Of a stretch of DNA of 64,000 nt, positions 8,371-18,163 are shown piece by piece. Origin of the DNA: an uncultured Eubacterium sp. (lineage in GTDB: Bacteria > Bacillota_A > Clostridia > Lachnospirales > Lachnospiraceae); NCBI GenBank assembly GCA_948468465.1, contig CAOKJJ010000002.1, positions 1 to 64,000 on the forward strand, in the 5' to 3' direction. Under the pieces are notes generated by a model. That model saw nothing but the letters and a program-made list of their open reading frames with translations. It ran no database searches and had not been told where the DNA came from. A program made the position numbers and the translations under genes. Numbering within the stretch: position 1 is the stretch's first letter; each line of letters starts with the position of its first letter.

Positions 8371-10374
8371 TTAATCTGCGCCATGCCCGTCTATGGCTTG
8401 AAGCGGTACACGGTACATCCGGCCGTCTATGGCAAGTATAACCGCATAGTCCTTGTTTTCTTCCTGTTCTATTTCAGCAAAAACCGCAGAATATTTCCCA
8501 TCAAACACATCTGTCCTGCCGGGAGCTTTTTCCTGTATAACATCATAATAGGCATATTCATCCGTATCATGATCATACAATTCCACATACACTTTCTGTT
8601 CAAAAGAATTTGTACCCTTTTTATAAATGCTCCCTTTGATCATAAAATTGTCATATGCATACATATTTACGTCGCTGACAATATCCGCACTGTCTGCCTC
8701 ATGAATCTGTTCCGTATTTAAGCTGATATCTCCGTTGCGCATCATATAAATCTGCGTCAAACCCATATCCGCAATGTGCGATACATAAAAATATCCGCCA
8801 TAGTTTTCATTTAAATAGGCAGCCGCACGCTGCGCATAGTCATCTGACGTAAATCGCACCTTCTCCAAATCTCCGAGCAGTACATCGCCTAAAAATGTGT
8901 TATTATACATCATATATTCATTTTGCGTCATCAGAAAATTTTTAAATTCCCCTGCCTGCAGTCTGTCAAACGGACCGTCTTTTTTATAATAGCCCATATG
9001 ATTTGTAACATAAAAATGGTCTTCATCCGCATGAACCCATTCTGTCAGCTGCTGCAGATTTGCTTTTTGGCTGCTGCTTACGGTCTGTGAGAGATCTGCA
9101 TAGCTGCGTTGAATCATCATAAGCATTACAATCGCCACAGCAAAAGAATCATACTTTCGAAGCTCGGCATTTTCTATGTAAATATCTTCCAAAAACTGAA
9201 TAATCAGAATCATCACGGTCAACCATATACAGACACGAACCTGTGAAAACTGATCATTTCCATGTAAAAAGCAAGCCATATAAGCGGCCATTACAGCAAT
9301 GCAAATATAAACTGTCCGTCTGCTTTTCTCTTTCGAAGCTGACAGATAAAACAGAAAAAGAAAAATCAGCACTCCATAAAATAACGGCGTATCAAAAAAA
9401 CGTATCGGATAATTTCTGGTAAATGCCAGTATTTTTTGAAATCCGTGACGGGAACTGTCGGATAACTGCCGGATTTTCAGAAGCGTTTCGAGCGGAACCT
9501 GATAGCCCAGTACGACCTCATTTTTTACAAGCATATCATATGTATTTTTTGAAATTCCAAGCGATTCATATTCCGACTGACAGACATAATAATCCGGCCA
9601 GCCAAAGTTATCTATATATTGATAATTCTGCATATATGATACATATTCCTGAATCTGCGGGTATCTGCGGATATAAAAATCATGAAAACATTCCATGAAA
9701 ATACTAACAGCAGCTGCAGATGCAATTACCAGCAGAATAAAACTTCCTCTTTTTTTATTTTCTCCCCGCATAGATTTGTATAATCGGTATCCGCACGGAA
9801 CAGCCATTATCAGTCCAGCCAGGACAACAGAAAAATCCCACCATAAATATCCTGTTACAAAAAATATAAACACCGCTGCCAGATAACGTCTTCTATGCAG
9901 TTTTCCGTCCGCTATCTGATATAACAGAAAATACGCTGCCGCCGCACAGACAGAGCCGGTCTTTGTATAACTGATACGTGCATAGCATTCGTACCCAAGC
10001 AAAAACAAAAAAACAAAACATACGATATATCTGCCCCAGTTACGTTTGTCCTGCAAAACAATAAGCGTAATCACCATAAAGCAAATAAAAATACATACAT
10101 ACTGCAGCAATGCATACCATGGAACATGTGGAATGGCCAGGTACAGTTTTTTTATGATATAGCCTGTAACCAAATTGACATATCCGTATCCCGTACCATG
10201 ATCCGTGTGTGATCCTGCAAAAATATGACACAAAAACTGATCGTTTTGAGAAGCAAAACGCACATCGCAAACCAGCTGATAAAAAATTACGCATGCCGCA
10301 TTTAATAAAAACACCTTCCAGAAAATCTTTTTATTCCCTGCAGAAAGCTTATCGTTCGCATGTTGTTTTATCAT
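8371..10374 (-). CDS. multi-pass membrane protein, GT-C glycosyltransferase-like (paralogue of its neighbour)
   Basis: It is about 667 residues, starting at MIKQHAND behind GGAGGAGAA (4-bp gap to an overlapping region of the upstream gene). About ten or more hydrophobic helices span residues 20-420. A large extracytoplasmic domain follows, ending in a beta-rich module (NSFEQKVYVELYDHDTDEYAYYD...MYRVPLQA). The first external loop holds acidic residues, as in GT-C enzymes that use polyprenyl-phosphate sugars. The same layout and C-terminal module are found in the next gene. No name is recognised; transfer of lipid-linked sugars outside the membrane is inferred. It is the last gene of the glycan operon. 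Confidence 0.6.
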   Translation of the reverse strand: MIKQHANDKLSAGNKKIFWKVFLLNAACVIFYQLVCDVRFASQNDQFLCHIFAGSHTDHGTGYGYVNLVTGYIIKKLYLAIPHVPWYALLQYVCIFICFMVITLIVLQDKRNWGRYIVCFVFLFLLGYECYARISYTKTGSVCAAAAYFLLYQIADGKLHRRRYLAAVFIFFVTGYLWWDFSVVLAGLIMAVPCGYRLYKSMRGENKKRGSFILLVIASAAAVSIFMECFHDFYIRRYPQIQEYVSYMQNYQYIDNFGWPDYYVCQSEYESLGISKNTYDMLVKNEVVLGYQVPLETLLKIRQLSDSSRHGFQKILAFTRNYPIRFFDTPLFYGVLIFLFLFYLSASKEKSRRTVYICIAVMAAYMACFLHGNDQFSQVRVCIWLTVMILIIQFLEDIYIENAELRKYDSFAVAIVMLMMIQRSYADLSQTVSSSQKANLQQLTEWVHADEDHFYVTNHMGYYKKDGPFDRLQAGEFKNFLMTQNEYMMYNNTFLGDVLLGDLEKVRFTSDDYAQRAAAYLNENYGGYFYVSHIADMGLTQIYMMRNGDISLNTEQIHEADSADIVSDVNMYAYDNFMIKGSIYKKGTNSFEQKVYVELYDHDTDEYAYYDVIQEKAPGRTDVFDGKYSAVFAEIEQEENKDYAVILAIDGRMYRVPLQAIDGHGAD

Positions 10375-10378
10375 CTTC

Positions 10379-12490
10379 TTATTCTCCTCCACGCCTCTTT
10401 GAAAGAGGAATTCTATAGATTTTATCATCCGCTGTTAAAATAAAGTTCATACGATTAAATTCACCCAGAGATTCCGGCATCGCTATATTGGCATATATAT
10501 TTGAATATTTTCCGTGATAAATATCATCAAAGCACCTGTATTCTCTTTTTGTCGCCGTATAGTAATGCACCTCATCTGTTTCCGTGTCGATGATTTCAAT
10601 ATAGCAGTCCTGCTCGTATGAATTACTGTTATTGACGAACGCATAACCTTCCACCATAAGATTTGAATCTTCTATATAATATCCCAGATCATGCTCAACC
10701 GGACCGCTGCCTTCTGCAAGCTTAGGCAGCTGCAGTTCACCGGCATAACACATATACACATTCGCATAACCTACTTCTTTTACTTTATCCAGCTTCGCGT
10801 CTTCGTCATAATGCTCCTGCACATAAGTAAGAAAAATATTTGTAAAGTATCCTTCTATATCATCCGATACAAGAAAATATATGTGGTCTGCATCCAGCAT
10901 CTCTTTTAACGGATTCGCAACCTGATAGCGGTTTAAAGCCTCCGTGTGACACGGCCACAAATATGTTCCCATACAAAAAACATTCTGAAAATAGTTTTTT
11001 GGAATGTTTTCAAACGTATCAAAACACCATTTCAAATAAACAGATTCCCTGCTTGGCAAGAGATACAAATGAGCCTTGTCTGCTGTTATGACATCCATAA
11101 TTCTTTTGCTTTTCTGTGGACTGGTTGCATGTGACCCTCCATAATCAAAAAATGGTCCTGTGAGCAGCGACACGGAATCCGACAAATACAAAATAAAAGC
11201 GAGAGCTATTGCCGGAATCATACCGCGGACAGTCATTCGCTGCATGCTTATCCTCTCTCTTTTCTCTCCAGACATAAAATAAATTAAAAACAAACAGGAA
11301 GCATAAATAATTCCTGCATCTATATAAGGCTGCAGTACACGACCTTTCAAAAACAAGTAATAATTTTCCGCGGTCATCAGCGCCATAATCAACAGCAAGC
11401 AAAACATCTTGCTTCCTGAAACAGACAAATAAAAAATCATCGACAAAATCAAAAAACAGCCAAATCCAAATCTTTTTATGTACGTTACAGGTATTTCCCG
11501 CATAAATGCCCGCATATTTTCTAATCGAAATACTTCCATCAGCAGTCCGCTCTGTTTATCCTGCTTTGCAATGTTTCCAATCTCTTCCAGCATATCTTCC
11601 GTTAGTATTTCAGGATCATACAAATCATTATTATAGATCATCGTCAGATCATTTTCAGATATCCCCAATGCAGCGTATTCGTTCGCATGTTGTTCATAAT
11701 CATATATCGTGTAATCAACCACAGCACTTTTTCGGCTGTTTTGATCATAATAACGATTCCAGTCATCATCCAAAGAATACAAATATGCATTCAGACTTCC
11801 GAAAATCTGACTGACGCACAGAACAGCTGCTATTGGCAGCATAATCATGATTATTTTGTTAACATTCAGCCTTTTTTCTTTCCATGCAGCAAGAACTTCT
11901 ATGATGCAAATTCCTATCATTAATCCTAATACAGAACTTACTGCTGCCCTTCGGTATAAAATTCCTAACGTAATCTGCACAATTCCAACAGCATGAGTCC
12001 ATGTCTGCTTTGTTTCAAAGACAGCTTTTAACAGAAAAAAAATTCCTGTTGATATGAGTACGAACCCTGTCTTTGTAAATGTTATTTTAGTATAACATTC
12101 ATATCCAAAAAAGAATTTCAAAAAAATATCCACGAGAAACAAATTTGCATAAAATCCTGAAGTTAAAAAATAATATGTTAATGCTGTAAATGCCCCTAAG
12201 ACAAAAACAACCTGCAGAACTGTATACCAGGCTATATTGGGAAATATGCCTGCAAGTCCTTTGATCAGGTAGCCTAAGAAAATATGATTATAAACCAAAT
12301 GTACGTCATTTTCTCCTGACGTACTGCCATATGCTATCTCTCCTAAATAGTAATCATCGCTTTTCTGAGACGGCATAAATAGCAAAAACAAGATACATAA
12401 AATAACAAAATTGATTGCAAATGCCTTGCATGCATTGACAAGCTTTATTTGGTTATGCAGACAACACCGCTGCTTTCTTAAGCTATTCAT
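10379..12490 (-). CDS. multi-pass membrane protein, GT-C glycosyltransferase-like (paralogue of its neighbour)
   Basis: It is about 703 residues. I chose the start MNSLRKQR at 12490 because GGGGAGG lies 9 nt upstream. The N-terminal two-thirds is multi-spanning. The first external loop has SQKSDDYYLGE, a paired-acid feature like that of GT-C transferases. The C-terminal soluble module (NSNSYEQDCYIEIIDTETDE...IYRIPLSKR) matches the end of the following gene, so the two are tandem paralogues. It follows the UbiA-type gene by 53 bp. A role in adding polyprenyl-phosphate-linked sugars to the surface polymer is inferred. Confidence 0.6.
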   Translation of the reverse strand: MNSLRKQRCCLHNQIKLVNACKAFAINFVILCILFLLFMPSQKSDDYYLGEIAYGSTSGENDVHLVYNHIFLGYLIKGLAGIFPNIAWYTVLQVVFVLGAFTALTYYFLTSGFYANLFLVDIFLKFFFGYECYTKITFTKTGFVLISTGIFFLLKAVFETKQTWTHAVGIVQITLGILYRRAAVSSVLGLMIGICIIEVLAAWKEKRLNVNKIIMIMLPIAAVLCVSQIFGSLNAYLYSLDDDWNRYYDQNSRKSAVVDYTIYDYEQHANEYAALGISENDLTMIYNNDLYDPEILTEDMLEEIGNIAKQDKQSGLLMEVFRLENMRAFMREIPVTYIKRFGFGCFLILSMIFYLSVSGSKMFCLLLIMALMTAENYYLFLKGRVLQPYIDAGIIYASCLFLIYFMSGEKRERISMQRMTVRGMIPAIALAFILYLSDSVSLLTGPFFDYGGSHATSPQKSKRIMDVITADKAHLYLLPSRESVYLKWCFDTFENIPKNYFQNVFCMGTYLWPCHTEALNRYQVANPLKEMLDADHIYFLVSDDIEGYFTNIFLTYVQEHYDEDAKLDKVKEVGYANVYMCYAGELQLPKLAEGSGPVEHDLGYYIEDSNLMVEGYAFVNNSNSYEQDCYIEIIDTETDEVHYYTATKREYRCFDDIYHGKYSNIYANIAMPESLGEFNRMNFILTADDKIYRIPLSKRRGGE

Positions 12491-12542
12491 CCTAACATTC
12501 CTCCCCATTCCAGTGCTTAAATTTACACGGAACGCCCTTCTT

Positions 12543-13391
12543 TTAAGCATATAATAGTAGATACATACATATGCTGTACCATATACCAAGTACGATTAAC
12601 CATTTATCCTTTAGGACAACTTCTACCGGATCACCATCTGAATCTCCCTCAATATCAAAACTATATTTCATTAAAATAACCATTACGATCGGTACCGTCC
12701 ACACAGTCCCTTGTTCTGGCTGTTCTATCGCCCAAAGCGCGTAAAAGGTATCTGTTAATCCAAGAAACACATACATATTTTTATCCAGAAAATCAAAAGT
12801 ATAATCAAGCAAAACATCTCTTGTAATTCCTGCTGCCTGCTCTTTCCATTCATTCCTGCGTTTTCCAAGCCCCAGATAAAAAGTAGCCGAAAATATGGTC
12901 AGATACAGCCAGCCGGATACTTCTATCTGCGTGACCATCGCTCCGTAAAGCAGTCGCAAAATAAATCCACAAGATAAAATGATAACATCCAGTATCGGCA
13001 TATTTTTTAACCCCATGCTGTACCAAATATTCAAAATCAGATATCCGAAAAGATACAACGCACCATCACCAGGATTACTGGTAAAATAATTACATCCTAA
13101 AGCCAACATAATACAAACAAAGATAAACACACGAGCTGTTTTGAAATTGATTTCACCACAGGCAATTGGTCTGTTCTTTTTTATTGCATGCAATCTGTCT
13201 TTCTCCGCATCCTGCAAATCATTAAAAATATATACCGCTGAACAGGCAAAACAGAATGCCAAAAATCCGACTGCCGCCCATCTGATCTTATCTGACTCAA
13301 ACATTGATTTGCTAAAAAATAATGGCACAAATATAAGTATATTTTTAACATAATGCTTTACTCTCATTAATTTAATATATTTTTTCATCAC
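12543..13391 (-). CDS. UbiA-family prenyltransferase, polyprenyl-phosphate phosphoribosyltransferase-like
   Basis: This 282-residue membrane protein of about nine helices has the first aspartate-rich motif YIFNDLQDAEKDRLHAIKKN followed by RPIACG. This is the pattern of decaprenyl-phosphate 5-phosphoribose synthase (Rv3806c type) within the UbiA superfamily. The second motif region near GLGKRRNEW is also present. Such enzymes make polyprenyl-phosphoribose, a donor for pentofuranose residues. The partner phosphatase and the DprE1/DprE2 oxidoreductases are not in the window. It lies directly upstream of two GT-C-like proteins that could use such a donor. Confidence 0.8.
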   Translation of the reverse strand: MMKKYIKLMRVKHYVKNILIFVPLFFSKSMFESDKIRWAAVGFLAFCFACSAVYIFNDLQDAEKDRLHAIKKNRPIACGEINFKTARVFIFVCIMLALGCNYFTSNPGDGALYLFGYLILNIWYSMGLKNMPILDVIILSCGFILRLLYGAMVTQIEVSGWLYLTIFSATFYLGLGKRRNEWKEQAAGITRDVLLDYTFDFLDKNMYVFLGLTDTFYALWAIEQPEQGTVWTVPIVMVILMKYSFDIEGDSDGDPVEVVLKDKWLIVLGIWYSICMYLLLYA

Positions 13392-13400
13392 GCACCTGTC

Positions 13401-15119
13401 TCACTTTTCATATACATACACAATGTAAGAATATGGAAACGTCTTATCTTCAAATTTTTCACGCAACTGCAATCCTAACTGATCTGCATTTACAATTTCT
13501 ACTCTTGAAAAAACATACTTTCCTTTTAGCTCTTCAAATACCGCAATGTCTATGTTCAATTCTGCAGCATCCGGCTGTGGTTCCGGCGCATATCCATAAG
13601 AAACTGTTGCAGAAAACATATAAGCGCGTCCGCCCCAGTGATCAAAATAATTCCTATTCGTTGGGTCCTTTTCCAACTCTGGTGCAATCAAAGTGCGAAA
13701 CCTCTCTTTGTATTCCTGTGAATAATTGCTTATATATCCATCTAAAGTAGCGATTCCATTATATTCAAGCACTGCCGGATGCATCCCATATGCTACGGCA
13801 TACTCTCCATTATAATCAATCGCCTTTTTCACTTTCTGAAACAGCTCCTCCTGATAAAATTGCTCATATGTAAAATTATCTGTCTGTTTACCCGAATTGG
13901 CTGCAGTTCGGCTCCTGATATTTAATGAAATATGGTTGTACATGGATGGATAAATAAAAATTACAGCGATCGCACATCCACATAAAAAAAATGAAGCTCT
14001 GATATGCTTTTTTTGTGCAATACGAAACAAAATTACGGCAAATGAAAGATACCACAGAAACGGATTAAACCATAAAGTCCTGGCAAACGAGAATCCTGCT
14101 AATGGCGGAACAAATCGCTCGACCATTTTTCTGAAAGGTTCATATTTATCAAATCCATACACGCATGCATTACAAAAAATCCACGTGATCAACCAGTTAA
14201 ATTTGTCTTTTAATATATTTACAGGTTCTTTTTTCCACACATAACTTAAATTCAAATATATAAAGTAGCAAATACAAAACGGAAAAACAAAATATTGGTG
14301 CAATACCTGCGAATGATAATGTCCATATCGAAACGCCATGCGAATTGCACCACAAACATTCTTTATGTCTGCATACGATGTAATGAAAGATGTACGAATA
14401 GACGACACCTCGGAAAACAGCATCATATAAAACAGCCTGTATTCCGTCGCGGCATATCCAACCGCAAGTGCCGCAAGCGCAAGCAGCATGTTCGCATTTG
14501 CTTTCTTTTTTACAATCCAGCTGCATACAAAAAACATAAGGATATAAATACAAATAAAAAATCCAAATAACGAAAATTCTGAAAAAACCGGATATAGGCA
14601 CAGGCAAATATACCATCTCCAGTCAGACTGCTCCTCCAGACACCATAAAATGCCAAATAAAAAAGGAATAGATGCAAATGAAAATCCCGACGTTGGAAAC
14701 GTTGGCAATATTCCATACAAAAATCCACATAAAGCCACGAGATTATGATATTGGCAGTATTCTTCTTTCAAAATTACTTTTCCTAAAAAAACACAGCTGC
14801 CGACCGAAATTACTATTTTTAACAAAAAACCAGCAACATATGCCTCAAAAACTGGCATCAGCATAAACAGCCAATGATATGCTTTCCATTCCGAACACAA
14901 ATAATTTCTATCTGTTCCGCCAAGAAACGGCACCTTTGCGTTCTGTGCCCAGAACAAATGATGATCTTTGAGCATTTTCAGCCATGCAATATTTGAATCC
15001 AGATTATCATGAACCGGCACATAAACAGACTTTCCATAAAAAGCCACATAAAGCACTGTCACGATGATAAACAATGCAACAAAAAAATAGCTCCAGTTTT
15101 GCTTTAATTTGCTCTTCAT
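13401..15119 (-). CDS. multi-pass membrane protein, DUF6044-like, polysaccharide-associated
   Basis: This 572-residue protein has an N-terminal helix, then a loop with VPVHDNLDSNIAWLKML and many further helices (to about residue 420), and an extracytoplasmic C-terminal domain. It resembles the DUF6044-type proteins found in Gram-positive polysaccharide loci, which have a GT-C-like layout. The 4-bp overlap with pseF (ATGA type) shows it is in the operon. It probably acts outside the membrane on lipid-linked sugars or polymer; the reaction is unknown. Confidence 0.55.
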   Translation of the reverse strand: MKSKLKQNWSYFFVALFIIVTVLYVAFYGKSVYVPVHDNLDSNIAWLKMLKDHHLFWAQNAKVPFLGGTDRNYLCSEWKAYHWLFMLMPVFEAYVAGFLLKIVISVGSCVFLGKVILKEEYCQYHNLVALCGFLYGILPTFPTSGFSFASIPFLFGILWCLEEQSDWRWYICLCLYPVFSEFSLFGFFICIYILMFFVCSWIVKKKANANMLLALAALAVGYAATEYRLFYMMLFSEVSSIRTSFITSYADIKNVCGAIRMAFRYGHYHSQVLHQYFVFPFCICYFIYLNLSYVWKKEPVNILKDKFNWLITWIFCNACVYGFDKYEPFRKMVERFVPPLAGFSFARTLWFNPFLWYLSFAVILFRIAQKKHIRASFFLCGCAIAVIFIYPSMYNHISLNIRSRTAANSGKQTDNFTYEQFYQEELFQKVKKAIDYNGEYAVAYGMHPAVLEYNGIATLDGYISNYSQEYKERFRTLIAPELEKDPTNRNYFDHWGGRAYMFSATVSYGYAPEPQPDAAELNIDIAVFEELKGKYVFSRVEIVNADQLGLQLREKFEDKTFPYSYIVYVYEK

Positions 15120-15817
15120 TCCTGATTTGCTGCTCCTTTTAAAACAGTATATTTCATTTCTGCTATTTTCCAGTCTGATTCATGATCAATATCCTGCACC
15201 TCCAGTTCATCCAATATAATAGGCACCACACTGCCTTTCACCAAATTGCCATACGTTAAAAATGACTTCACATTGAAACAATAAAACTGACCAGCATCAT
15301 GATAAATCGGTTCCAAATCCTGTGAACGTCTGTCTATATTTTGTTCATTAATAAAAGACAAGCATTCATTGCAAATGCGCATTCCTCTCTGTGGAGGAAA
15401 TGAAAACCTTACAACCGGCATTACTGTATCAGCATTTTCCTGTTTCAAAAGTTCCATTCCAAATTTCAGCTTTTGCGGCGTAATAAAGGGTGCTGTTGGA
15501 TAAATACAACATGCATGCTCAAAATGCTTTCCCATTTTATCATACTGTCCTATCACTTCTTTCAGTACATCTGCTGTTGTTGCTAAATCATCCGCATTTT
15601 CTTTGCTTCTTATAAATGGCACTATAGCGCCTTCTTTTTTTGCAATTTCGCAAATTTGCTCATCATCTGTTGATACCATTACCTCGTCAAATATCTCACT
15701 TTCAAGTGCAGCTTTAATGGAATACGTAATGATAGGTTTTCCGCAAAATTCTCTGATATTTTTATATGGAATACGCTTACTTCCTCCCCTTGCAGTAATA
15801 ATCGCTATTTTATTCAT
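15116..15817 (-). CDS. pseF: CMP-pseudaminic acid cytidylyltransferase (PseF)
   Basis: This 233-residue protein is the normal size for the family. The N-terminal nucleotide-binding signature ITARGGSKRIPYKNIREFCG is followed by KPIITYSIKAA, typical of CMP-nonulosonate cytidylyltransferases (NeuA/PseF/LegF). It couples pseudaminic acid to CTP to give the activated donor CMP-Pse in the cytoplasm. PseC, PseG, PseI and PseB are just upstream in the same operon, which favours pseudaminic over sialic acid. It overlaps the following membrane-protein gene by 4 bp. Legionaminic-type substrate specificity cannot be fully excluded. Confidence 0.88.
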   Translation of the reverse strand: MNKIAIITARGGSKRIPYKNIREFCGKPIITYSIKAALESEIFDEVMVSTDDEQICEIAKKEGAIVPFIRSKENADDLATTADVLKEVIGQYDKMGKHFEHACCIYPTAPFITPQKLKFGMELLKQENADTVMPVVRFSFPPQRGMRICNECLSFINEQNIDRRSQDLEPIYHDAGQFYCFNVKSFLTYGNLVKGSVVPIILDELEVQDIDHESDWKIAEMKYTVLKGAANQE

Positions 15818-15893
15818 TTATTTCACTCATTTCTTCTTTCATCTATTTACATTTGATCACTTCTGCATCATCCATTTGTATTTCAAAACCTCG

Positions 15894-17069
15894 TTACACA
15901 AAAGCTTTTACACAGGCAATTACCCGATCCTGTTCTTTTTCTGACATCATAGGATACAACGGCAGACTGATCATGCACGCATACAATTTTTCTGCATTGC
16001 TGCATTTCACATTCGCATACCCATGCTTTTGATAATATGGATGCCTGTACACAGGCACATAATGCACATTTACGCCGATCCCCCGTTCCCGCAGCTTTAT
16101 AAACACCTCTTTTCTGTCATGCCTTAAAAATTTAAGGATATATAAGTGCCATCCGCTTTGTGCCTCTTCCATCTGGTATGGCGTTTCCAAATCAGCATCA
16201 TCCGCAAACGCCTGCTGATAGTTTTCCGCCAGAATACGCCGCCGTTCCAGGAAACCATCCAGTTTTTTCATTTGGCTGATTCCAAGGGCGCACTGGATGT
16301 CCGTCATCCGGTAATTGTAGCCTAGCAGCTGCTGTTCGTAATACCATGGGCCTTCCGGACGAAACAGATGTTCTTCCACCCTTGTAATGCCATGGCTGCG
16401 AAGCATCAGCAGCTTTTGATGCAATGCTTCGTCGTTTGTCATCACCATGCCGCCCTCTCCGGTAGTAATTGGCTTCACAGGATGAAAGCTGAATGTTGTC
16501 ATGTCGGAAATGCATCCGATTTTTCTGCCTTTATATACGGCGCCAAGCGCATGCGCCCCGTCCTCGATCACAAGCAGCTGGTGTTCCCTTGCAATCTCAT
16601 GAATCTCATCCAGGTCACACGGCTGTCCGGCAAGGTGGACGGGAATGATTGCTTTTGTGCGGGAAGTTATTTTTTTCCTGACCTGCGCAGGGTCAATGTT
16701 GTAAGTACGCGCGTCAATGTCCGCAAATACCGGCACGGCGCCGCAGTATAAGACACAGTTGGCAGAAGCCGCAAATGTAATCGGCGTGGTAATCACCTCA
16801 TCTCCCGGCCCGATGCCAGCCGCCAGGCAGGCTATGTGCAAAGCCGCCGTTCCGTTTGACACCGCGACCGCATAACGTGCCCCGGTATATTCTGCCACGA
16901 GGCGTTCAAATTCTTCGATTTTAGGGCCTGTGGTAAGGTAATCGCTGCGCAGTACATCCGTGACAGCCTGAATGTCTGCTTCGTCTATACACTGTCTCCC
17001 ATATGGAATATAATCTCTTTCACTCATTTTTCGTTCTCTGCTCCGTTGTTCCGCCGGTTTTGCCGGCAT
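15894..17069 (-). CDS. pseC: UDP-4-keto-6-deoxysugar aminotransferase (PseC)
   Basis: This DegT/DnrJ/EryC1-family PLP enzyme has about 377-391 residues. The start is either 17069 or MSERDYIPYG at 17027, neither with a strong ribosome binding site; the latter fits the family better. It has TGPKIEEFE, the EDGAHALGA motif and the PLP lysine in SFHPVKPITTGEGG. In the pseudaminate route PseC adds the C4 amino group to the PseB product UDP-2-acetamido-2,6-dideoxy-L-arabino-4-hexulose. Its position between pseG and pseF supports this assignment. Confidence 0.9.
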   Translation of the reverse strand: MPAKPAEQRSRERKMSERDYIPYGRQCIDEADIQAVTDVLRSDYLTTGPKIEEFERLVAEYTGARYAVAVSNGTAALHIACLAAGIGPGDEVITTPITFAASANCVLYCGAVPVFADIDARTYNIDPAQVRKKITSRTKAIIPVHLAGQPCDLDEIHEIAREHQLLVIEDGAHALGAVYKGRKIGCISDMTTFSFHPVKPITTGEGGMVMTNDEALHQKLLMLRSHGITRVEEHLFRPEGPWYYEQQLLGYNYRMTDIQCALGISQMKKLDGFLERRRILAENYQQAFADDADLETPYQMEEAQSGWHLYILKFLRHDRKEVFIKLRERGIGVNVHYVPVYRHPYYQKHGYANVKCSNAEKLYACMISLPLYPMMSEKEQDRVIACVKAFV

Positions 17070-17077
17070 GTCTCATT

Positions 17078-18118
17078 TCATCCGTTTTCATCCGTTTTCT
17101 CATTCATGCTGCATAAATCCCCAAGCTGTTTTGCAATGCGCACCGCGCCCTGCCCGTCCACAAGCTCCCGCATCCTATTAGAGCGTTCCGCGCGCAGTTC
17201 CTGCCGGCTGCGGCATGCATCCAGCAGCAATGCGGCATTTTCAAAAATATCTGCATTCCGCACGTCGCCCGCATAATCTATCAGATGCGCTTCCTGAAAA
17301 TAACCCGCGTTGTCCAGCTGGTTGTCTGCAAACGAATAAGATACAGTTGGCGTCCCGCAGGCACACAGCTCGTACAGCGTTGTTCCCGCGGCCGAAACAG
17401 CCACGTCCGCCTGCATCATGTAGTCTTTCATATTTTTCACGGCTTTATGGAAATGGATGCCCGCGTGCCCGCAAAACTGGCCGCACAATGCATCATACTG
17501 CTTGTAATACGCCCCGCATATTACCGTAATGTTTTCATATGGCTCCCTGCACAGCCGGTTTAAAAGCCTTTCCAAAATCCCGAAGCGGTCTGTTCCGCCG
17601 GACAAAAGCAAAAGGTTTTTCACCTGCGGCCGAATGATTTTCTTTCCGGGAGACCAAAACTGCTTTCCGAGCGGAACATAGCTTGTTCCCAGCAAAAGCT
17701 GCGTGTCCGGATATCTTTGCGGATAGCAGAATTTTTTCCAATAACCGGCATAGCAGACCAGCGCGTGGACGGGAGCATCCGCTGCGCCAAGGTCGTCGAT
17801 ATATGCGGTCTTCACCCATCTGGAAACTTTGCGTAAATATGCCGGCGTGGCCATATAGCTGTCAACGAGCAGGACAGCGTTTTGGGCATATTGCAGGACC
17901 TGCTTCAGCGCGTCCAGTTCCCCTTCCATGTCATCCCATCTTGTATGCAGCACAACTGCGCGAAAGCCCCGTCCTGCAATCAGTTCCAGCGCCTGTTCAT
18001 CCGCGAGGATGAATTTCACCTGCCCGCCGTTTTCCGCCGCTGCCTCCGCAATGGAAAGGCAGCGCATCACATGCCCCGTGGCTATGAAGCTGTTCATGTC
18101 CGTTCTGATATAAAGCAT
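17078..18118 (-). CDS. pseG: UDP-2,4-diacetamido-trideoxyaltropyranose hydrolase (PseG)
   Basis: It starts at MLYIRTDMNSFIATGH (18118), where GAGG precedes the ATG. It is 346 residues with a GT-B-like fold. The N-terminal motif TDMNSFIATGHVMRCLSIA contains the His of the PseG active site. LLLLSGGTDRFGILERLL and the late AAGTTLYELCACGTPTVSY segment are the UDP-binding half. It releases UDP from the diamino sugar before condensation by PseI. Length and gene order match pseudaminate clusters. Confidence 0.9.
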   Translation of the reverse strand: MLYIRTDMNSFIATGHVMRCLSIAEAAAENGGQVKFILADEQALELIAGRGFRAVVLHTRWDDMEGELDALKQVLQYAQNAVLLVDSYMATPAYLRKVSRWVKTAYIDDLGAADAPVHALVCYAGYWKKFCYPQRYPDTQLLLGTSYVPLGKQFWSPGKKIIRPQVKNLLLLSGGTDRFGILERLLNRLCREPYENITVICGAYYKQYDALCGQFCGHAGIHFHKAVKNMKDYMMQADVAVSAAGTTLYELCACGTPTVSYSFADNQLDNAGYFQEAHLIDYAGDVRNADIFENAALLLDACRSRQELRAERSNRMRELVDGQGAVRIAKQLGDLCSMNEKTDENG

Positions 18119-18163
18119 TCTAATATCCTCGCAAATCATCTGCACAATTCAGGCGCATTACTG

